From positions 1 through 37,888 of the forward strand of contig JAGDXE010000013.1 of assembly GCA_023256375.1 (NCBI GenBank): DNA of 37,888 bases, in the 5' to 3' direction. The translations under genes and the position numbers were made by a program. How positions within the stretch are numbered: position 1 is the first letter of the stretch; each line of letters opens with the position of its first letter. Positions 19,421 to 29,255 of the stretch are shown piece by piece. Source of the stretch: Thermoproteati archaeon (GTDB lineage Archaea; Thermoproteota; Thermoprotei_A; Marsarchaeales; UBA168). A model generated the notes under the pieces. That model was not told the origin of the DNA. It worked only from the letters and a program-made list of their open reading frames with translations, and made no database searches.

Positions 19421-19861
19421 ATGCCAATAGAAATGTGGGAAGAGCGGAACGGATATGGTCCTTATAGTGACGCTTTAGCTGGCGGCATAGGTTGGGCCGT
19501 CTTTGAGGCCCTTAAAGGCGGAGGCAAAGGCGATAGCGAAATAAAGGGCTGGATAGCCACCAGGATGGGTGAAACTATATCTTTTTCCCTTATGCCCATG
19601 CTGGATTGGTGGGCCAATAGGAGAATAATAATTAAGAGGGATAACGGTAAATACGCGTTAAGCGAGGGCGCGGTTTTGGGCCGGTTGTGGGCAACAACCC
19701 AAGAGGGTTCAGATAAAGAAACAGCGGGAGGTGACCTAGATGGGGCCGAGGGCTCGATCGAACATCTCAGCGACTTGGTCAAGGAAGATAGGGATTCACT
19801 TTCTGCCTACGCGCCTAGGATGAAAGACCTGATCGTGAAGCTCACGAACATGCTGGGATGA
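19421..19861 (+). CDS. PadR-like winged-helix regulator (tentative)
   Basis: GYGPYSDALAGGIGWAVFEALKGGG...GETISFSLMPMLDWWANRRIIIKRDNGKYALSEGA resembles a winged helix; overlaps the MFS start by ATGA. Confidence 0.55.
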   Translation: MPIEMWEERNGYGPYSDALAGGIGWAVFEALKGGGKGDSEIKGWIATRMGETISFSLMPMLDWWANRRIIIKRDNGKYALSEGAVLGRLWATTQEGSDKETAGGDLDGAEGSIEHLSDLVKEDRDSLSAYAPRMKDLIVKLTNMLG

Positions 19862-21123
19862 TAAAAATGCAGAAAGCACAAAGCACAAAAAAATTAGGGC
19901 TAGATTTTAGCGCGATAAGTGGAGCCGAATGGCTGATAATCATCGCCGCGTTCATGGGTAGGTACCTTCTTCAATTCTATCAGACCACAATTCAAGAGCT
20001 AGGTTACGCGTTCGGCATGGACTCATTCGAAATTGGGATAGGATTCGCACTCTTCACGCTGGCGTTCGCGGCCTCGGCCATCCTGATGCACAAGTTCAGG
20101 CCGAGCCAGCTGAGGATCGTTGAGGTTATATCGTTAATTTTGTTAGGCGCTACTATGCCGCTTTACATGATAGTGAGGGGTACACCAGAAGCATATACTC
20201 TGATGACCGCAGATGGTTTCATAGTCGGCCTCGTGATGGACTCCTTCATGACAATGGCGGGAATGGCCTCCTTAGACCAGTCAAAGAGACAGGTCGAGCA
20301 GGCGGCTTTCTCATTTTGGGTAGCATTAGCCCTAATTGTGGCGCCATTTACGACGGGTTACTTCCTAGGAATCGGCATAATTAAGCTGTTCTTGATCTTC
20401 GCAGTGATGGCTTTCGTAGCCATACCGTTCGTGCTCGCGCTTAAGGGAAGGTATTCCTTGAAGTATACGGAAAGAAAAGGCGAAGGAGCAGGAAGCGTGC
20501 TCTCCCTCTTCCAGAACAGGGAATTCAACTGGGCAATCATAGCGGCCATAGGATACACAATACCTTTCTTTTCACTCATGTCCTTCGGCGTCATGTATGG
20601 AGGTATGATAGGCTTCTCGCCGAGCTCGGTATTCTACTTACTGGCCTTGATGTTCACCGGCGACGTGATCACCAGGTTCATAATCCGCCTTAAGTCTCCC
20701 ATAGCCAACAGATACCCATACATGGTAGCGGCCCTGTCCTTTGCAACGCTTGCCGCGTTCTTCCTATACGCGAGCTACTACGCGGCTCCACTGTATATCT
20801 TGGCCTTCCTGCTCGCCGGAGTTCCCGATGGGATAGCGTGGACGTTGGGGTTGCAGATCGCCAACACATCGTTCAAGTCAGGGCAGATAGTGACCGCTAC
20901 ATCGTTCTTCAGCTCCAGCATGATGATACTCTCAGCTTTGATGCCGGTGGTGGGGCTGATGGCCTCGATGCAAGGCGTGGGCTTTATCACAGCGTTCCTG
21001 ATCCTGGCCATTGCTACGTTGGCCTTCCTCATGGCTGAGCTTGCATTGAGGCCCGCTAGCGCTCGCATACAACCAGCCTCGATAACCACCAGCGCGGCGA
21101 TCACCTCCAATAATAAGGTATAA
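19858..21123 (+). CDS. MFS transporter
   Basis: 421 aa, about 12 hydrophobic segments; translationally coupled to the upstream regulator; T-rich terminator follows at about 21138-21158. Confidence 0.85.
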   Translation: MIKMQKAQSTKKLGLDFSAISGAEWLIIIAAFMGRYLLQFYQTTIQELGYAFGMDSFEIGIGFALFTLAFAASAILMHKFRPSQLRIVEVISLILLGATMPLYMIVRGTPEAYTLMTADGFIVGLVMDSFMTMAGMASLDQSKRQVEQAAFSFWVALALIVAPFTTGYFLGIGIIKLFLIFAVMAFVAIPFVLALKGRYSLKYTERKGEGAGSVLSLFQNREFNWAIIAAIGYTIPFFSLMSFGVMYGGMIGFSPSSVFYLLALMFTGDVITRFIIRLKSPIANRYPYMVAALSFATLAAFFLYASYYAAPLYILAFLLAGVPDGIAWTLGLQIANTSFKSGQIVTATSFFSSSMMILSALMPVVGLMASMQGVGFITAFLILAIATLAFLMAELALRPASARIQPASITTSAAITSNNKV

Positions 21124-21461
21124 AACAACGCTCAAATTTTTCGATAATTATTTTTTATAAGCAGTTTTTTAGCTAAAATTAGCATTTTGAGGAATTATCA
21201 ACCAAGACGGATTGCCTTCTATTACGAAAAAGACTCGAACCGCGATGTACAAAAAACTGAGCGGTATTAGCTTCCTCACCATACGTCTTTCAACAAGGTA
21301 CAATCTAAGCGGCAGCCACCTAAGTTAAGCTTAAAGAGCGGAAACCGCGCTAGCGGAAGGCGGTTTTTGAGCTTAGCAAAAAATCCGTACTCTACTGATA
21401 AGAAGCTTGAAGAGCGATGAGAAAAAGCATGTAAGCCACAACGATTTTAAAGTCTCTTATT

Positions 21462-21872
21462 ATGATGCTCGTGAAAAGCATACTATTCCTATGCGTTGAG
21501 AACTCGGCTAGGTCGCAAATGGCCGAAGGACTAACGAATTACCTGCTGGGAGACCGCTATCAGGCAAAGAGCGCAGGGAGCAAGCCGTCGACGGTGCACC
21601 CGTTAGCGATTGCCGTTATGAAGGAACTGGGAATAGATATCTCGCAAAGTCGGTCAAAAAGCGTTAGGGAATTCCGGGGGATGACCTTCGACTACGTGGT
21701 TACCGTATGCGGAGATGATGAAGAATGCCCATACTTTTCAGGCGGTAAGAAATATCTGCACAAGTCGTTCCCTGATCCTGCCGCCGTTCAGGGATCTGAT
21801 GATAAAAAGCTGATGGCTTTCAGGGCGGTAAGGGATACCATAAAGCAGTGGATCCTCGAAGAGTTCGGCTAA
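21462..21872 (+). CDS. arsC: Arsenate reductase (thioredoxin-type) / low-MW protein-tyrosine-phosphatase family
   Basis: ILFLCVENSARSQMAEGL (CX5R P-loop), SAGSKPSTVHPLAIAVMKELGIDIS, DYVVTVCGDDEECPYF. Confidence 0.88.
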   Translation: MMLVKSILFLCVENSARSQMAEGLTNYLLGDRYQAKSAGSKPSTVHPLAIAVMKELGIDISQSRSKSVREFRGMTFDYVVTVCGDDEECPYFSGGKKYLHKSFPDPAAVQGSDDKKLMAFRAVRDTIKQWILEEFG

Positions 21873-22029
21873 CGCACCCCGAACGCCCAATCCCATAAAA
21901 GCCCTTGGGCGTGCTTTGAATGATTATGATCCATCGATATTTGCTAATGCGCGTTAGCTTACTCGCACCTTAAAGAGCGAGGTTTTTTCCTCGACAATGA
22001 AGGACGAAACTCATAAATGCATGTTTTTC

Positions 22030-22800
22030 GGTTAAACTATCTGTTCCTCTAACCTCAAGCTGACAAAACGTAAGACCGCAGTTCCCGATCGTACACGGCG
22101 GTACTTGGAGCGATAATAGGAATTGTAGCAACAAGGCAGAAAGCTGATCCTCGTTCTGCCCTTGATAGCGTTCGCATCATCTTCGCCCCAAATGCCGAGG
22201 GCAGATAATCCGGCCCTAATAGTCCTTCTTCTCAGCTTGGCGGAGTTCGCTTCAGAGGCGCTCAAAGGATTTATGCGTCTTGGAGGGCCTTAGGCGCGGG
22301 GCAGACGACCGAAATCAGAGGGGTCAGACCGCAACATCACGGCCAGATCGCTCAGCATCGCTGCTATCCTCAAAATTGCATCGGGCATGGCGAGCTCCTT
22401 CAACGTAACCGCCTCGCTCCTTCGGATTTATGAATGAGGTCTCCCCTACGTCACCTTTGCCGTCAGTATAAAATCGGCCGCAGTTGCGGCGTCCCGCCAG
22501 GGATTCCGTCATGCGTAGCCCTAGGTTCCTGCCCCCTGCTTGCTATAGAAACGCGTTCAGGTGCAACTTTCCCGGCAGTATGCCGAGGACCGGGCTCCGG
22601 CTTGGTTATACCACTCTTCTCGATTTGATTCGAGGTAAATACGACGCAACATCCAAATCGGCGCCGTGTTTGGGATCATGAACTTCATGATGCTCATCCT
22701 TATGTAGATAACGCCGAGCAATGCGCCAAAAATTGGCAGATCGAAGGCCATAGTGGGCACCCGCGCGGCTACTCGCCTTCCCTCATATTCATGGCTTTTC
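22030..22800 (-). pseudogene. Decayed membrane-transporter gene (possibly MFS)
   Basis: Minus-strand pieces in different frames: EPERARKAMNMREGRRVAARVPTMAFDLPIFGALLGVIYIRMSIMKFMIPNTAPIWM, then AMPDAILRIAAMLSDLAVML, then IIAPSTAVYDRELRSYVLS; no single intact frame. Confidence 0.4.
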
Positions 22801-23187
22801 GCGCTCGTTCTGGCTCGCCGGCCTCTTCGCGATACTTGGGGGGAGAGGTTGCCATAAGAAAGATTTTATCTAGGCGGTCATTCGTAATGCTAAACGCGGG
22901 CAAACGCGAGCAGCCCACGGCCAATGGCGCAGCGTTTTTCGGCAGCAAATCCGAATCGCCCGCGGACGCGGCCCTTTCACGTTACCTCATGGGCTATACG
23001 TTGTAGATCCTCCAGTTTTATCGAGGTCTTGGAAGGTATACCGTTCCTCCTGAAAGCCATCTAGATAATTATGCAACGACGGACAGTCCTCGCAACGCTT
23101 AAATAGCTCAGGTATAAGGCCGTTATACGTGAGCATAAATGATCGAAAAAGCTTGGATAAACCCTGTTGCAACCACTTATAAGGTTC

Positions 23188-23232
23188 AGTTATCTTACCT
23201 CCTCAGCCCAGAGGGGCGTGCGGCTTCATACG
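23188..23232 (-). repeat. IS200/IS605-type right-end scar, copy F
   Basis: Minus strand GAAGCCGCACGCCCCTCTGGGCTGAGGAGGTAAGATAACTG, like the IS605 end GAAGCCxCACCCTxxGGGTGxGGAGG. Confidence 0.5.
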
Positions 23233-23281
23233 GCCTTTTAGCTAAGGTACGCTGAAAAGTCATTATCAAGGTGAACAAATT

Positions 23282-24316
23282 TTGAGCGAGAATCAGGGAA
23301 GAGTATGGAATCTCTCAAAACATTTAAAGAAGTACTTGCTAGCTTATACGATCGCCTTTATCATATCTGCCATACTCATCGGGCACTATGAGGCGGCCTT
23401 CGTAAGCCGCATACCAAAACTACTCTTCACCGATATAGTTATGGTGATAGCCATAGCCACCGTTTACCCTTCAATGATTCAACTCAGGGGCGAGGCGTTA
23501 GGTCAGGCTTTCAGGCAGTGGAAGAGCCTTCTACTTTCCTTGGTATACGTTTTCGCGCTAGCCCCTCTAATGGCCTACGCGCTGGCCCCAACCATAGGTA
23601 ATAAGGGCATAGGACTTGGCTTCATGGTCGTAAACGTGGTGCCAGCGGGCAGCGCTTCGGTAGGTTATGTTTTAATCGCTGAGGGAAGCATTGAGCTTGC
23701 GACGGCGCTGGCGATCTTAGGGCTGGTGGTTGCCATACCAGCCATTCCCATGTATCTCTCATTTTACGGCAAGTCAACATCAATGTCGGTTCCCATCTCA
23801 CCGATAATGAGCTCGATTCTCTACATACTGGTCTTGCCGTTGGTATTAGGCCAGGCAACGCGCGTAGCGCTTCGTAATTCTGGGGGAAGAGAGTTCGTCG
23901 AGAAAGAGGCGGCCCCCTATCTTTCTGCCTCAACAATTATTTCGCTGTTTGCGCTGGTTTTCGTATTAGTAATGAAAGAAGCGAACTTTTTAATCAATAA
24001 ACCTTACATCGTAGCCGCTATTATAACTTATCAGACGATAATAATCTTGACGACGCTAAGCGTATCGATAGTGTTCAGTAAGGCGCTCGGCATTTCTTAT
24101 AAAGACCATCAGGCCATCGCGTTCACATCAACGTCTAAGAACCAGAGCGTAGCTGCGGCCATCGCAATGATGGCGCTTAACCCGGCCACAGCCGTAGTCC
24201 CGGCCCTTATACCCATGATTCAACCGGTTTTAGCCATGGCGTACATTTATTTCGACGGACCGCTTAAAAAATACCTTGGAGAAGGGCGCAACGAACTTAA
24301 AAAGCTCGTAGCCTGA
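23282..24316 (+). CDS. SBF/ACR3-type transporter (bile-acid:sodium symporter / arsenite permease superfamily)
   Basis: 344 aa, about 10 TM segments, TSTSKNQSVAAAIAMMALNPATAVVPALIPMIQPVLAMAYIYF C-terminal region. TTG start appears likely from the sequence ttgagcgagaat. Confidence 0.72.
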   Translation: MSENQGRVWNLSKHLKKYLLAYTIAFIISAILIGHYEAAFVSRIPKLLFTDIVMVIAIATVYPSMIQLRGEALGQAFRQWKSLLLSLVYVFALAPLMAYALAPTIGNKGIGLGFMVVNVVPAGSASVGYVLIAEGSIELATALAILGLVVAIPAIPMYLSFYGKSTSMSVPISPIMSSILYILVLPLVLGQATRVALRNSGGREFVEKEAAPYLSASTIISLFALVFVLVMKEANFLINKPYIVAAIITYQTIIILTTLSVSIVFSKALGISYKDHQAIAFTSTSKNQSVAAAIAMMALNPATAVVPALIPMIQPVLAMAYIYFDGPLKKYLGEGRNELKKLVA

Positions 24317-24833
24317 CAGATCGTTCTATAGCTTTTTAGGCAATTTTTTAGGCAAAACGGCTTTTTTCTGCGGCGACTCCGGTTGATCCACAAAATCGGA
24401 TAGTAAACCAATCTCTTTCTTCCAGCTGCGACCCAAATGCACTAAAAATTTTTTCCTTGTAGCCATTGGCCACGCTAACTGCTTAGGCGCTACCTTGCGC
24501 CTTACGCGAGCAGCACCCAATTCTTGATGCATTAAGTTTATATCAATGGAACCCGGTTACCTCTCAATCGGATAATCGGCAGACCGCTTCTAAAGCGATT
24601 AAAGCGCCCGGTATTTTCCTCTCAATATTGTTACCAAGAATCCTTGCGGACACAGCTCCCTTACGCGGACAAGCATAAGTTAAAACTCATTGAATGCAAT
24701 ACACAGCTCATGCCTACGACCCTAAGAGATGCAACTAAATACAATACAGGCAATGCGTTACAGTTACCGGAAAATACCTACTCACAGGTTTTCTTCGGGC
24801 CACAAAATCTTCACGACCCAATTAAAGTAAAAA

Positions 24834-25103
24834 TTACTGGTAAGTGGGCCCTGTTTTTTGACCGGGCTTTTTTAGAAGCTCCTTCGGGACGTACTTAACT
24901 CTCATTATCCCAGCGGATTGCACGCTGTAGACTGGTATCCCGCTGTTCGAATCGTAGCCAACCTTGACAACCGCAGTGATCTCATTCTTTAGTTCTAAGA
25001 TCGTCCCGTCTTTAAGCTTTAAACGGACCCACTTGGGCTCTTCTTCAAGCTCAAACTCAACTACTTCGGGCTCGCTCGGCACAACATTAGGTTGAGGCAT
25101 CAT
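24834..25103 (-). CDS. Conserved archaeal small protein of unknown function
   Basis: KWVRLKLKDGTILELKNEITAVVKVGYDSNSGIPVYSVQSAGIMRVKYVPKELLKK; well-formed basic/beta-rich ORF. Confidence 0.7.
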   Translation of the reverse strand: MMPQPNVVPSEPEVVEFELEEEPKWVRLKLKDGTILELKNEITAVVKVGYDSNSGIPVYSVQSAGIMRVKYVPKELLKKPGQKTGPTYQ

Positions 25104-25319
25104 TTAAATAAAAATGCCGTGGGCTTAAACGCATATCGTAAATCTTTACTTCTACGTTAAGGACGCCCAAGCCCTAACCGGGGTTAAATATAATATTAAA
25201 CGTATAATTATACACCCTAAAATAGGCGAATTATTTCTACTTTAGAGGACAATTTGAATACAACATAAAGTCAGGATTATGACCAAATTATAAAAAATTT
25301 AATATTAAAGCGATTCTAT

Positions 25320-25649
25320 TTACTTCTTTTCCAGCGTTATTTCAATGGCAGAGACGTTTTTCATCCTTCCCCCTTCGCCCTCAAGCTGTTCCGTGCTCGT
25401 AACTACGCTTTTGACCTTTAAGGCATCTTTCATGAACCGGTTCCTAAGTATTTCTGCTACATCTACGGCGCTACTTATGGCCCTTCCCCTCGCCTTCAAT
25501 ACTACAGAAGGACCACCACCGTTCAACTGTACAAGGCAAGCCATTACATAGCTCATGGGCGGTTTAGAGCCCACGTATATGATGTTACCCTCTCCGCGTT
25601 CATTAGGCTTCTCTGCACCGACTTCAGCAGATGGTGTTTTTATTGGCAT
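25320..25649 (-). CDS. albA: DNA/RNA-binding protein Alba
   Basis: [51 protein letters not shown]...[11 protein letters not shown]: Alba family. Confidence 0.94.
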   Translation of the reverse strand: MPIKTPSAEVGAEKPNERGEGNIIYVGSKPPMSYVMACLVQLNGGGPSVVLKARGRAISSAVDVAEILRNRFMKDALKVKSVVTSTEQLEGEGGRMKNVSAIEITLEKK

Positions 25650-25696
25650 TGTTTTTCACTTAACCATTGAACCATAGCGCTGGCTATTAAGGGTCC

Positions 25697-25948
25697 CTAC
25701 TCCTCTTTGGAACTCTCATTGCTCTCTTCGGGCTTAACGACCACACCGGTAGCGTACCTTGGAGTTACCTTAGTCACTTTAATCTTTACTTTATCGCCCT
25801 GTTTTGTTCCTGGGACGAATACAATAAAGCGCTCAATCTTTGCTACGCCTTCACCTCTCCTGCTAGTGTCCGTTATCTGCACATCGTACTCTTTTCCCTC
25901 TTCTACGGGCTTCTCGAAAAAGCTACCAGTATTTCTTCTGTAAGACAT
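25697..25948 (-). CDS. TRAM-domain protein (RNA-binding)
   Basis: PVEEGKEYDVQITDTSRRGEGVAKIERFIVFVPGTKQGDKVKIKVTKVTPRYATGVVV: stand-alone archaeal TRAM domain. Confidence 0.93.
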   Translation of the reverse strand: MSYRRNTGSFFEKPVEEGKEYDVQITDTSRRGEGVAKIERFIVFVPGTKQGDKVKIKVTKVTPRYATGVVVKPEESNESSKEE

Positions 25949-26188
25949 TCATTTCACCTCCACATTTCTTTTTTTATTACAGGCAATAGGAAAAGCCACC
26001 TGCTTTAGCAAGGTTAAGCTGATACCCACCCACCTGTAAATAAAGGCAAGGCCCAGCATATAAGGGTACGCTTTTAATTGCCATGATTGGCTTAAGCCTT
26101 TTCTTAATCCTTACACATAATACAATTTTAAGGATGCTAAAAGTAGAGGCGAGGTGAAACTTAAAGAGGTACGACGAGGTATCCTAAA

Positions 26189-27433
26189 TTGTCCTTTTTC
26201 CTCATAAACCAAATCCGTCAACTCGCTAAGTTTGACCCCGATGCTAAAAAACTAATAGCCGCCGATGGCATAATATCTTTAACATCCGGCTTCATGTATA
26301 CCGATTTCTCAGTCTACCTAAATCAGATGGGCTACGACCCACTTCGTATAGGGTTCCTTTTGTCCTTATCCACTCTGACCGCCTCCTTCTTGACCTTATT
26401 TGCAGCGGGGCTCTCCGATAAGTTCGGGAGAAGAAGAATTATAATTGCAGGTTTTTTCCCAATGTTTATTGGCACGCTAATTTACACGGTAACTTTTTCA
26501 TACAGTTTTCTTATCGTAGCGGCCGTGTTAAACGGTATATCATTCGCTTCGATCGGTTCTTCGTTTATGGCTTTATTAACCGAAAAGACTAAGCCCGAGA
26601 ACAGGAATTCGGTATTCGCTACTAGTTCGCTTATGAATGGTTTGGCAATGACGACCAGTATGGTCATTGGAGGCCTTCCCCCCGTCATCGCAACGTATTT
26701 TCACGTAACAACTTTTGATTCTTTCCGCCCGCTTTTTGCTTTTGGTCTATTCTGCGAAATCGCCGCCTTTTTGGTGTTCTACGGGGTGCGCGAAAATTAC
26801 AAGGGCAAGGATAAGATCAGTTTCTTGCCTAAAAAGGCATCTAAATTCGTTATAAAACTTTCGATACTAGGCTTTATCGGGCTGGGCGCAGGCATGGTAG
26901 TGGAACTCTTTCCCCTTTGGTTCTACCTGAAATTCGGAATAAACGTCAACTCTATTGGGCCACTCTTCGCCGCTTCCATGTTACTCACCTCCCTTGCATC
27001 CTTCCTAACGCCTGAAATAGCAAAGAAATTCGGAAACGTAAAAACTATAGCGTACACTGAGGCAACTTCGATAACAATCCTGGCTGTTCTACCGTTCGCC
27101 TCAATTTATTTAGCCGCGCCGCTCTTCGTGATAAGAAATATCCTAATGAATATGAGCTCCCCAATAATGAACTCCTTCATCATGGGCATAATTCCAGAGG
27201 AAGAAAGAGCTACTAGCTCCGCGATAATCGGCCTCTTTGACTCGATCCCTAGGTCGTTTGGTCCGGCCTTAGGCGGTTACTTCTTTAATCTAGGAGATTT
27301 GCCAGCCCCGTTTTTGATCGCGGCAACCCTATACTCAGTCTCGATCGGTTTCTTCTTCGAACTCTTTAAGTCAGTAGAATCAAAGGGACACGGCGCAATA
27401 AATAAAAATATACCAAAACCTATCGGCGACTAA
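26189..27433 (+). CDS. MFS transporter
   Basis: 414 aa with MFS loop motif SDKFGRRRIIIAGFFP and about 12 TM segments; TTG/alternative start possible. Confidence 0.9.
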   Translation: MSFFLINQIRQLAKFDPDAKKLIAADGIISLTSGFMYTDFSVYLNQMGYDPLRIGFLLSLSTLTASFLTLFAAGLSDKFGRRRIIIAGFFPMFIGTLIYTVTFSYSFLIVAAVLNGISFASIGSSFMALLTEKTKPENRNSVFATSSLMNGLAMTTSMVIGGLPPVIATYFHVTTFDSFRPLFAFGLFCEIAAFLVFYGVRENYKGKDKISFLPKKASKFVIKLSILGFIGLGAGMVVELFPLWFYLKFGINVNSIGPLFAASMLLTSLASFLTPEIAKKFGNVKTIAYTEATSITILAVLPFASIYLAAPLFVIRNILMNMSSPIMNSFIMGIIPEEERATSSAIIGLFDSIPRSFGPALGGYFFNLGDLPAPFLIAATLYSVSIGFFFELFKSVESKGHGAINKNIPKPIGD

Positions 27434-27520
27434 TCATTAGCGGGTCGTAGGCAGTGTAATAGACCACTACAGACACTCTCATGAAGTCATTTACTGCTAT
27501 ACAAAAATTAATTTCGCCTA

Positions 27521-28651
27521 TCATATCGAACTTTTAGCAATCTGCTTCACATTATCGAAAAAATCGCCTAAATTGAACTCCCACTTTCCTTTGACGAAAC
27601 TTCTGGATATATCAGCTTGATTATGAGGATCACCGTATTTATTGTTGTTAAACCAAGGCGCGAAGTAAAACCTGAAGTCAGCCATAAGATAATTCTCTTC
27701 TAACGAATTCAATGAGTCAGCAACGACGTATAATTGATCTGTCGGCAAGCTAAATAAAGTGAAAAAATATTTGTCACAAGAAGCAAAAAAAGTTAAATAT
27801 GGGTTTTTTACCAGTTTATTCAAAAAATCTTCGCGAACTTCTTCTTCTGGACTAAAGAAGCCAGCTATGATAGAAGTCTCAGGAGCGAATAGTCCAGGCT
27901 CGAAGAAGTCTATGAACGAGCCGGTAAGAACGCTCTTCTTGGGGTCGCCACCTCCTAACACGTGACTCCTTAAGTGTAGTACTGCCTCATCTACGCTCAA
28001 GTTCAGCGAAGCGGCTATAGCCTCAGGCTTGGTGGCGGCCGATTTCTTCAGCATTTGAACGATTTTCAAATCCGCCGCATCAAACTTAACTGGATTTAAA
28101 TCCGCGACCTTAAACTTCCTTTCTACGCTCGCTTGCAGTGGAGAAGTTCTCCACTTTCCTTTCACGTAATCGAACGCGGACGGGTTCAAGCTCCAGCGGT
28201 TAACGACCTGGTCCGCCTTAAAAATTTCGTAGCCTTCAATTATCCCAAGAATAGATAGCTCGTCCAACGCGTACTTTAACTTCTCATGCTCACCAAGCGG
28301 TACTAGCTCGCGGGTTATCAAAACATTTTGACCCATAGGCCTTAGAGCGCTAATTATAAAATTATTTTGGATGCTAGCCTCCATAAAAGCCGGGATAGCC
28401 TTGTTAAAAATTGGCGAGATCCTTAAGATAGTATACGTATCGTGCAACCCCAGCTTGAAAAAATTAATAGTGGATTTTGCCAGCAATCCTTTTTCTGCAA
28501 CGTAATGCCTGTAAATGGATGATGCCTCTTCACCTAGCCCAGTTCTCTCTCCCAGTTCGCCCATATCTAGGACAGGCATATCCTCAATTGTAATTATTAA
28601 TCTCTGCAAATTTCTGTCCAAATCTTCATCAGAAGAGGGGGAAAAAGCCAC
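27521..28651 (-). CDS. Archaeal regulator with two winged-helix/Lrp-like modules (tentative)
   Basis: 376 aa; N-terminal LDMGELGERTGLGEEASSIYRHYVAEKGLL and internal DLKIVQMLKKSAATKPEAIAASLNLSVDEAVLHLRSH both look like HTH segments. Confidence 0.55.
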   Translation of the reverse strand: MAFSPSSDEDLDRNLQRLIITIEDMPVLDMGELGERTGLGEEASSIYRHYVAEKGLLAKSTINFFKLGLHDTYTILRISPIFNKAIPAFMEASIQNNFIISALRPMGQNVLITRELVPLGEHEKLKYALDELSILGIIEGYEIFKADQVVNRWSLNPSAFDYVKGKWRTSPLQASVERKFKVADLNPVKFDAADLKIVQMLKKSAATKPEAIAASLNLSVDEAVLHLRSHVLGGGDPKKSVLTGSFIDFFEPGLFAPETSIIAGFFSPEEEVREDFLNKLVKNPYLTFFASCDKYFFTLFSLPTDQLYVVADSLNSLEENYLMADFRFYFAPWFNNNKYGDPHNQADISRSFVKGKWEFNLGDFFDNVKQIAKSSI

Positions 28652-29255
28652 GCACTACTGAAAAAGTAATTTTTAAGCCTTTAGCCCTTCTTTGCTTATA
28701 CTAGTTTTGCGGTGAGTTACAGGGATAGCTCGTGAGCGGTATCCAGTACCTTTACTCAATACTTGATAAAGAAGATTAACCAAGTAAACGCTCGCCATAA
28801 AGTCATCATTTATGATAGCCTGATTTTCAGCAAAAAAATGTAAATGCACAAAATCATATCATCATAAAATCATAATCTAAGGGGTGACTTAGACTAGGTC
28901 GAAGGCCTTTTTCGCTCACGCAACACTCCTAAGGCATAGAACCCCTTTAGCATGCTCTTGATATATAACCAATTGTCTCCTAAACAAGCATATCGCAGAT
29001 ATTTTTTTAACCTGCTCCTCGACTAAGGCTTCGACGACTGACGATCGTGGGTACTCCAGCCCGACGGGGTCGCAGCGCCCAGGCCGCACCTGCCCAATTT
29101 AGTATATCCCATGTTATTACGGCGTTAAAGTTCACCGCAAAACGTTAATAGATCCTTAAATTACTAAGGCAAACATTTATTAGGGTCTAATATAGCCATG
29201 CTTAATAAAGGGACTGCAGCAGTAGTAGTCAAGGCGACCAATCGCCAACATTATT

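Noticed and set aside
22434-22681. Plus-strand ORFs of 64-65 aa
   Set aside because: Arginine/cysteine-rich frames opposite the decayed transporter; most likely non-coding frames in GC-rich pseudogene sequence.
22880-23010. Possible second ArsC-like fragment (NAGKREQPTANGAAFF)
   Set aside because: Only a vague resemblance to the P-loop NAGRSQMA; the CX5R motif is not intact and the match could be chance.
24326-24532. 68-aa basic minus-strand ORF
   Set aside because: Lysine-rich, could be real, but it has no family resemblance or clear promoter; kept out of the features list pending conservation data.
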